A stretch of 64,000 bases of DNA from Trema orientale (lineage: Eukaryota; Streptophyta; Magnoliopsida; Rosales; Cannabaceae): the NCBI GenBank assembly GCA_002914845.1, contig JXTC01000043.1:583581-647580 (forward strand), given 5' to 3'. Position 1 is the stretch's first letter, and every line of letters starts with the position of its first letter. The notes beneath the pieces were generated by a model. It ran no database searches. It worked only from the letters and a program-made list of their open reading frames with translations, and was not told the DNA's origin. Of this stretch, positions 59,601 to 64,000 are shown piece after piece. Made by a program: the position numbers and the translations under genes.

Positions 59601-62600
59601 CGCTTCTCGTCGGAGCAGCAGGTCGAGTTTCATATGTAGAGCGCCCACGTCCTTTTCCAGCGACGGAAGTTTCTGCAACTCATCATGAAGGGAAGCCCAC
59701 TTGTCCTCTATCGCTGAAACTCGTTCGTCCATCTTCTTCGGCGGCATACCAGGTCGGACGGCTCTGATACCAATTGATAAGCTCTCTCACACTCTTGCAC
59801 AATAACAGTTAGAATATCAGAAGAAAGAAAGAAAGAGAAAAATTCCACTACTATTGATTATGCAATTGCGACTGTTACAAGAAAAGAAAAAAAAAGAATA
59901 AGAAAGGTTAATCTGGAATTCGAGAACCAGACTATTCTCCTTCTAGAGCTACGCTCCAGCCCACCCAAAAGATATTCCCCAAAAACTGCTTCCCCCCCTC
60001 TCTCCTACCGCTCCCACCTAAATTATGTTCTCCTCCCCTTTCCTTCGCAAACCGTTACAACCCACCCTCTATTAATTCAACACGTATCCAGATTGATCTA
60101 GCTCATAGAATCTTCCAGCTCACACCTTCTAGCCTACTGAGCAGCTGATGTGGCGACTTGCTTCTTTTTCCTCTGTCGCACATAAGTGAGCCTAATCGGT
60201 GGCTTATCAAAATTTTCATCGAAGTTTTATTATTTATAAATGAATTTTCACAGATTTATAAAATAATAATAATAAAATAAAGAATAAACACACACACAAA
60301 CTACCCTGTCATGATGAAGAAGAAATATTTTTCACAAAGTGAAAAAATCTTATATAAGCAGCTTACCGTCTCAGCACGAATGAAACCTTTCTCGAAGTCA
60401 GAGTGAATCACTCCAGCTGCTTGAGGTGCAGTCATCCCTAATTCCACCAGCAGATAAAAATTAGAAAACAAGATACGACAAACAGGTAGTCCATTATATT
60501 CTCTCATCTTTCTGAAATTTTGTATTGGACCTTTTATGACACCCAAAAAAATCATACAAATCTTAGCTCCAGTAACTAACAGGCATTAACATGTGCTTGC
60601 ACATTTTTTTGCTTTTGTTTTTCAGAGATATATAGTTTTATTAAGGAAGGAAAACAAGTAACTAGAAGTATTATAGAATTTATGCGTAGAAGAAGCAAAA
60701 CTAACCTGCAAGTATGGTCCATGCTTTAGTTTCCTACACAGCAAAGAAAACAACCTATTCAAAGTATGAACAGAAATATCAAAATTCAAAAAGCTTATGA
60801 TGAAGTCTCTTCACCTTCTCGCCAGAAGTGAAGTAAGTGCGGAGCCCTAAAAGGCTATATGTTGCTCTGATAAGGTTTCCAAGACCACTTTCACTGACAC
60901 CAAGTGATTGTAGATATTCTGTTCTTTCTTCAGAAGGAAGCTCAGTTAGCTCAGACTCCACCTGCAATGAAATATTGCTCATATAACAAGTGTAATGATT
61001 AATTTGAACAACATAAGAGACATATTTACTCCAAACATTAAAAGATAACTATTGCTCTTTTAGCAGGAAATGACTCCAGTACATTTACTCGAAGACAAAG
61101 ATGAATGCATGCTACAAACATCTATGCTAGTTTAGTTTGTAAGCTTCTTTTGAGATGTGTCTCCATACCTGTGCAGAAATTGTCACTAGTCCTGATTGCA
61201 ACTCTGATGCAAGACTCATCACTTCTTTGACATGGGGATTAGTTCCAGGATCAGCTACATCAGATTCTGCAACATTAGCTACATATATAATAGGTTTCAT
61301 AGTAAGCAAGCAAAGATGCTTCACAGCCTCTTTCTCAAAATCTGTTAAAGTAACAGATCGTGCTGGTTTTCCATCCATAAGTGCAAGCTTAATTCTTTCC
61401 AAGGCTGACCTTTCCGCGTCCTCCTGTAAAAACAGTATTGTTTGTTTTCAAAACTAGCCCAAGTACCAATATAATAAAAGGATGTAGAGCTGTAGGGGTG
61501 AGACAAGCATTATCAATTTTGACTATCTTTTAATATATGTGCTGAAAAAAGGGTTAATCTATAAACTATTTACAAAACTAGGACTTTTATTGTCATTATA
61601 ATGAAAATTTTAGAGTTCCAAAATTTATCCCTGACTCGACCTCAGTCAAAAAAGTCAAAAATGAAGGAGGTGGCGTCAGGAAAGCGGCCAACCACGTTTG
61701 ACTACGGTGAAATGCCGGTCGAAAATTATCGACCGGTGGCTTTGGCCCTAGTCGAATTTTTCGACTCCAGTCGAAATTTTCTGGCTGCGGGTCGAAAATC
61801 GATCGAAACAATCAGGAGAGGCGGCAAACCAAGTTCGACCGCGGTCAAAAATTTTCGATCCTAGTCGAGCGGAGACATCGCCAAGGTCAAAATCAGGACC
61901 GACGGTGGTGACAGAAGTAGTTTAGAGTTTGTTGGAGAAAAATGTATTTTATGATTTATTAGGGAATAAGGTTTCCAAGTAATTTTACATTTGTGATATG
62001 GCAGTTAGGATTAGTTTCGAAAATATTTATGGGTCAACATGAGAATTTAGTAGACCCCTTGGTGTAAATTCCCGCAGGATAAAGATCATATGCTTCTAAT
62101 AGTGAGAGTAGGAAAAATTGGAATAACACTTGCCTTAAGTTTAGATTGCGAGTCCTTTCCCTTGCCTTTTTTGAGCTTGTCCAATCTTTTCTCAATCTGC
62201 ATTCTTGTAGAAGGTAAAATTCAGTTCAATCAGTTTATCTGATCCTAACAAATTTTAATAGAGTTCAAACAGAAGAAAGAATGGATATCTATTATAAATT
62301 AAGGTTCAACAACTCGCAACCACTAACTTTAACCAATCAAGGCTTTGCGAATAAACTTCTCTCAGAAAAGAAGAAAATTGTGCCAACTGCAGCATAAAAT
62401 CTGTGGGATAGAGTATACACATATACCACAGCTCACAGCATCAATATTTGTAGATAACTTTTTACAACGATGTATTTCAAGCCCTCTATCGTGAACACAT
62501 CCTCGGGATATTCATTATGTAATTCAAATTCCCCATAGAAAATATGAAAAATAGGGAAATCATTAGAGTGCTCTCACGCCTTATTAGATTACTAAATTGA

Positions 62601-63483
62601 GTCCAAGAGTTGAATAAGAAAGGTAGCTTGAGTGTACCAAGCAAAGCTTTAAATAGCAAACCTGGTCAAGATCTGAGAAAACAAGCTCTAAGTTGATAAC
62701 ATCAATGTCAGACTTGGGGTCAACTTTTCCATTAACATGAATTACATCATTATCTTCAAAGCACCGAACAACCTGAAACCCAATCAATTGGCCCATGATA
62801 ACATATAACTGACACAGCCCATAAGCACTAGCTCACTCTTTAACAAGTAGATTCGAGAAATAAAAAAAAATTGAAATAAGTAATTTTTCGTAAGAAAGAG
62901 TCCAAAAATCAGTTTTCTTTTGCTACTTAGCAGAATAATGGTTGCAAAGAAATTAGTTCTTCCTATGTTTAATTTAAAATATCTTTGAAACAGGTGATTA
63001 AAAGGATTAAACAAAAACTATTCATTACAGGAAAATTTTTCAGATAAAAGAAACAGAGACAATATCCTAAACGAAAATAATGGACAAGTACCTGAAGTAT
63101 GGAGTCCACTTCACGAATATGTGACAAAAATTTATTACCTAAGCCCTGCATGGGAATGGGAATCAGATAAAGATTATCCACCATAACATACTCTTACTAG
63201 AATTTTACAAGCAGAACTCTAATAAAAAAGAAACTGTCTGAAGTTGTTGCCTATGTACTGAAAACAAATAAACCAGACTGTCTAAGAATCTCACCTCTCC
63301 CTGACTAGCCCCCTTCACAAGCCCAGCAATATCTACAAATTCTATGGACGCTGGAACTGCTCGTTGAGATTTGCTTAGATCAGAAAGCACGTTGAGACGT
63401 GGATCTGGAACTGCAACAATTCCTACATTTGGCTCTATTGTACAAAATGGAAAATTGGCAGCTTGCGCCTTCCCATTCTCGAC
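53669..63483 (-). CDS. YchF/Obg-like GTPase, probably plastid type (partial, 3' exons)
   Basis: Ten minus-strand exons: 63483-63295, 63145-63092, 62772-62662, 62196-62134, 61423-61169, 60961-60815, 60733-60706, 60437-60367, 54249-54190 and 53737-53669, all in phase, giving the last 348 aa. The G1 P-loop lies beyond the window. Visible are [16 protein letters not shown] (G3 region with DxxG), [20 protein letters not shown], a coiled [14 protein letters not shown] helix, the G4-like [10 protein letters not shown], and a C-terminal TGS domain ending [15 protein letters not shown]. YchF proteins are ribosome-associated nucleotide hydrolases. Wording such as [18 protein letters not shown] fits the organellar plant paralogue (At1g56050 type, from memory) rather than cytosolic OLA1; this is an inference. 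One intron has a GC donor, and another holds a 5.4-kb retroelement. Confidence 0.93.
54775..55206 (-). repeat. 3' LTR
   Basis: 432 bp, TGATAAGC to GCTTATCA, on the minus-strand 3' side of the element. It encodes the last 25 codons and stop of gag-pol (55131-55206). Confidence 0.97.
55131..59747 (-). CDS. Ty3/gypsy gag-pol polyprotein with chromodomain
   Basis: 1538 aa, one frame without stops. Order: coiled N-terminus and gag capsid (about 1-280), zinc knuckle [14 protein letters not shown] (about 337), aspartic protease DSGA (about 415), reverse transcriptase with the FFDDILVY active site (about 755), RNase H starting DASGYG (about 904), integrase HHCC zinc region (about 1095-1140), D,D,E core at [15 protein letters not shown] and GQSEVVNR (about 1164, 1220, 1257), and a chromodomain-like [20 protein letters not shown] near 1482. 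The order RT-RH-IN defines Ty3/gypsy and the C-terminal chromodomain a chromovirus clade. All catalytic residues appear present. The C-terminus runs into the 3' LTR. The start is the first ATG, 27 bases inside the 5' LTR-PBS junction. Confidence 0.96.
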   Translation of the reverse strand: MPPKKMDERVSAIEDKWASLHDELQKLPSLEKDVGALHMKLDLLLRREALGSSATVHEQSRRARSAEGRPRGPLVVAPDGATTDGGGESFPPVDSPTQRLELPVFMGDNPDGWIFRAERFFSLQPMSDPEKLKAVVVCLDGDALAWFQWENRRRPIRSWPEFKQLILERFRAVTEGNLYSSFLAVRQTGTVSDYRRLFEILASPLSDVSEPVLESTFINGLKTEIRAELMMLNPVGLGQIMETAQRIEARNMLLTQSLGPNTSPARVSRPTPLISPTKGVFPRLAASTPYTRSQVNPLLNLAPVPPSTSAPTTGMPPKRLTDAELQFKREKGLCFKCDEKYSAGHRCKNRQLQVLIVQDDEESTPSCAEAEECNAEDEITETVELSLNSVVGFTAPKTMKMMGLLGSTEVVVLIDSGATHNFISAALVRKLAIPVVPTAGYGVYMGTGLSVPGGGVCKGVVLTIQDIEVVEDFLPLALGSSDMILGMQWLETLGNMQINWKELSMTFTVGSSVITLHGDPSLSKTVVSLKTMMKTMTREGGGLLVELGSLELPPALASLGDPEHDDDEIHHLVLEFQEVFHMPLGLPPPRAKDHTIPLKPGTPPISVRPYRYPQAQKNEIEKLIGEMLAAGIIQPSLSPYSSPVLLVKKKDGSWRFCVDYRALNRETIPDKFPIPVIDELLDELHGATIFSKLDLKSGYHQIRVRSEDVPKTAFRTHEGHYEFLVMPFGLTNAPATFQSLMNEVFRAQLRKFVLVFFDDILVYSPTYEQHLGHLRVILSILKSNCLYANIKKCTFAKSSLEYLGHIISAEGVAADPAKVAAMVAWPRPQNLKELRGFLGLTGYYRKFVAGYGHIARPLTDQLKRDNFRWNDAADAAFQCLKNAMVTVPVLALPDFSLPFIVETDASGYGVGAVLMQHQRPIAFFSQVLSPRAQHKSVYERELMAIVLAVQKWRPYLLGHPFIVRTDQRSLKYLLEQRMITPEHQKWLSKLMGYDFEIQYRPGLENKAADALSRTPFDGSLCTLSIPHLIYLDELPEQIDQDTHLSTIKQSLLAGKQLYDGFSLQHGQLFYRGRLVLPRHSPLVSLLLQEYHSSAIGGHSGVLKTFKRLAAEFYWVHMHKDVQQFIAGCAVCQQNKSSTLTPAGLLQPLPIPYNVWDDVSMDFIEGLPRSEGFNTILVVVDRLTKYGHFIPLRHPFTAPLVAEHFVREIVRLYGVPRSIVSDRDKVFLSLFWTELFRLQGTVLKRSTAHHPQTDGQSEVVNRCIEAYLRCFASEKPRQWAKWLHWAEYWYNTSYHTSTKTTPFRGLYNRDPPPLLRCDYGLTAVSAVEKQLQERDDFLKELKAHLARAQHKMKQTADKKRREVSFEVGDLAYLKLRPYRQKSVAKRSNEKLAPRFFGPYKVIERIGGVAYKLQLPEGSMVHPVFHVSQLKSALPASKISQQLPPFLTAELEWMVEPGSVAGMRQIMVGSVPHTEVLIQWKHLPYFEATWEDYDDFKLRFPDFHLEDKVQVWVGSVDKPPIRLTYVRQRKKKQVATSAAQ
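55207..55220 (-). other. polypurine tract of the Ty3/gypsy element
   Basis: On the minus strand the G-rich TGGGTGGGGAGTGT directly precedes the 3' LTR. It is embedded in the coding frame (VWVGSV), so the same bases specify plus-strand priming and protein. Confidence 0.75.
59761..59772 (-). other. primer-binding site, tRNA-iMet type
   Basis: TGGTATCAGAGC on the minus strand, 2 bases after the 5' LTR. It is the complement of the 3' end of plant initiator methionine tRNA, the usual primer for this group. Confidence 0.88.
59775..60209 (-). repeat. 5' LTR
   Basis: 435 bp, TGATAAGC to GCTTATCA, on the minus-strand 5' side, followed (towards lower positions) by the primer-binding site. Confidence 0.97.
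61540..62090. repeat. repeat insertion in a YchF intron, copy 2 of a dispersed family
   Basis: The right part (61913-62090) matches 40372-40555. The left part is GC-richer and carries GTCGAAAATT, TCGACC and TAGTCGAA variants (61715-61880), partly inverted. No coding region. It lies in the same intron as the GC donor. Confidence 0.65.
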
Positions 63484-63694
63484 CTGCACGGATGAAACCA
63501 AACCATTTCACGTTATTATTATGTTCACTTTGTATTAGTTATGAGTAAAACAAGTGACATAATTCAACCCCCAAAACTTTGAAATCACCTAAACAACTTA
63601 TACACTGGCCTCTTATTAGACTAAACACACATACCCCACGCCTAAAGTTCAACATTTCAGTATAGGGTGAATTGCGGGGAAAAAAAAAAAACTT

Positions 63695-64000
63695 TGAAGT
63701 TTGAGTGTTTTGTAATTTAAACTTTGAAGTTTGGACTCAAAATAATACCTGAGATTAAGAATTTCTGAAAATTAATACCCTATACTGACTTTTTGACCAA
63801 TTTTAATAATAAAAAAATAATAATATCTTGCATTAAAACTAGATTAGTCATTATTATTCTCATTAATTTTAAATATATTATTGTCTTTCACCGGTTAAAA
63901 TTATTCGAAAAGTCATTTTAAGGTATTAATTTTTAGAAATTCTTGATCTTAGGTATTATTTTGTAGAATCCAAACTTCGGGCTTTAAATTGTAGAACACC
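63695..64000. repeat. inverted-repeat element, cut by the window end
   Basis: 63700-63790 (TTTTGTAATTTAAACTTTGA, AGTTTGGACTCAAAATAATACC, AGAATTTCTGAAAATTAATACC) matches the reverse complement of 63910-64000 closely over about 85 bases. It lies in the intron upstream of the first visible YchF exon. Confidence 0.85.

Larger units (their letters stand above)
54770..60214 (-). mobile_element. complete Ty3/gypsy chromodomain retrotransposon in a YchF intron
   Basis: LTRs lie at 54775-55206 (432 bp) and 59775-60209 (435 bp). Each begins TGATAAGC and ends GCTTATCA, and AAATT target duplications lie at 54770-54774 and 60210-60214. The LTRs differ only by two small length changes in simple A/G tracts, with no substitutions seen, so the insertion is very recent. 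A tRNA-iMet primer-binding site and a polypurine tract are in place, and a single 1538-codon gag-pol frame is intact. The element is in the same transcriptional sense as the host gene. The intron is 6.1 kb; without the element it would be about 0.7 kb. Confidence 0.97.

Noticed and set aside
55428..59688. Many plus-strand frames across the gag-pol region
   Set aside because: Antisense shadows of the intact minus-strand polyprotein.

Overview
The window is AT-rich nuclear DNA of a eudicot plant. The evidence is GT-AG introns, a chloroplast-targeted protein, plant-specific gene families (SR45, NARROW LEAF 1, SAUR, CYSTM) and plant-type LINE, MULE, Helitron, Copia-like and Ty3/gypsy elements. 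I cannot name the species from sequence alone; a rosid is only a guess. Seven host genes are present, two cut by the window edges. The rest is largely nested mobile DNA. There is one assembly gap (11124-11461).

Layout. 1-329 (+): last two exons of a CYSTM protein. 0.5-9.9 kb: AT-rich spacer with a 5'-truncated LINE flanked by a perfect 18-bp target duplication, plus several palindromic elements. 9.9-14.9 kb: a MULE with a perfect 9-bp target duplication, interrupted by a second MULE that carries a DUF1985-type exon, the first exon of a MURA-type transposase, and dense TCGAAA hexamer arrays. 15-15.9 kb: a long-TIR MITE. 16-19 kb (+): a 2OG-Fe(II) oxygenase-like gene. 19.5-22 kb: a tandem duplication and two Helitrons nearly end to end. 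22.5-24.7 kb (-): chloroplast Iojap (RsfS homologue). 24.8-26.2 kb: a candidate element with a 74-bp minisatellite and an orphan gene first exon. 26.3-26.6 kb: a SINE-like repeat. 27.5-31.1 kb (-): SR45, 12 coding exons. 32.7-36.5 kb (-): NARROW LEAF 1-like protease, with leader exons near 38 kb in a locally duplicated region. 39.5-52 kb: gene-poor repeats, including an LTR remnant with a nested GC-rich MITE and Helitron ends. 52.2-52.6 kb (-): an intronless SAUR gene between two direct repeats. 53.7-63.5 kb (-): the last ten coding exons of a YchF/Obg-like GTPase, one intron of which holds a complete, very young Ty3/gypsy chromodomain element (54775-60209).

The host genes are not an operon or pathway. 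They cover organelle ribosome control (Iojap, YchF), splicing (SR45), development and auxin growth (NAL1-like, SAUR), and one orphan oxygenase. I see no gene system that is clearly new. The most unusual structures are the nested MULE with TCGAAA arrays, the paired Helitrons with a possible captured coding fragment, the young retroelement in the YchF intron, and a GC-AG intron in the same gene.
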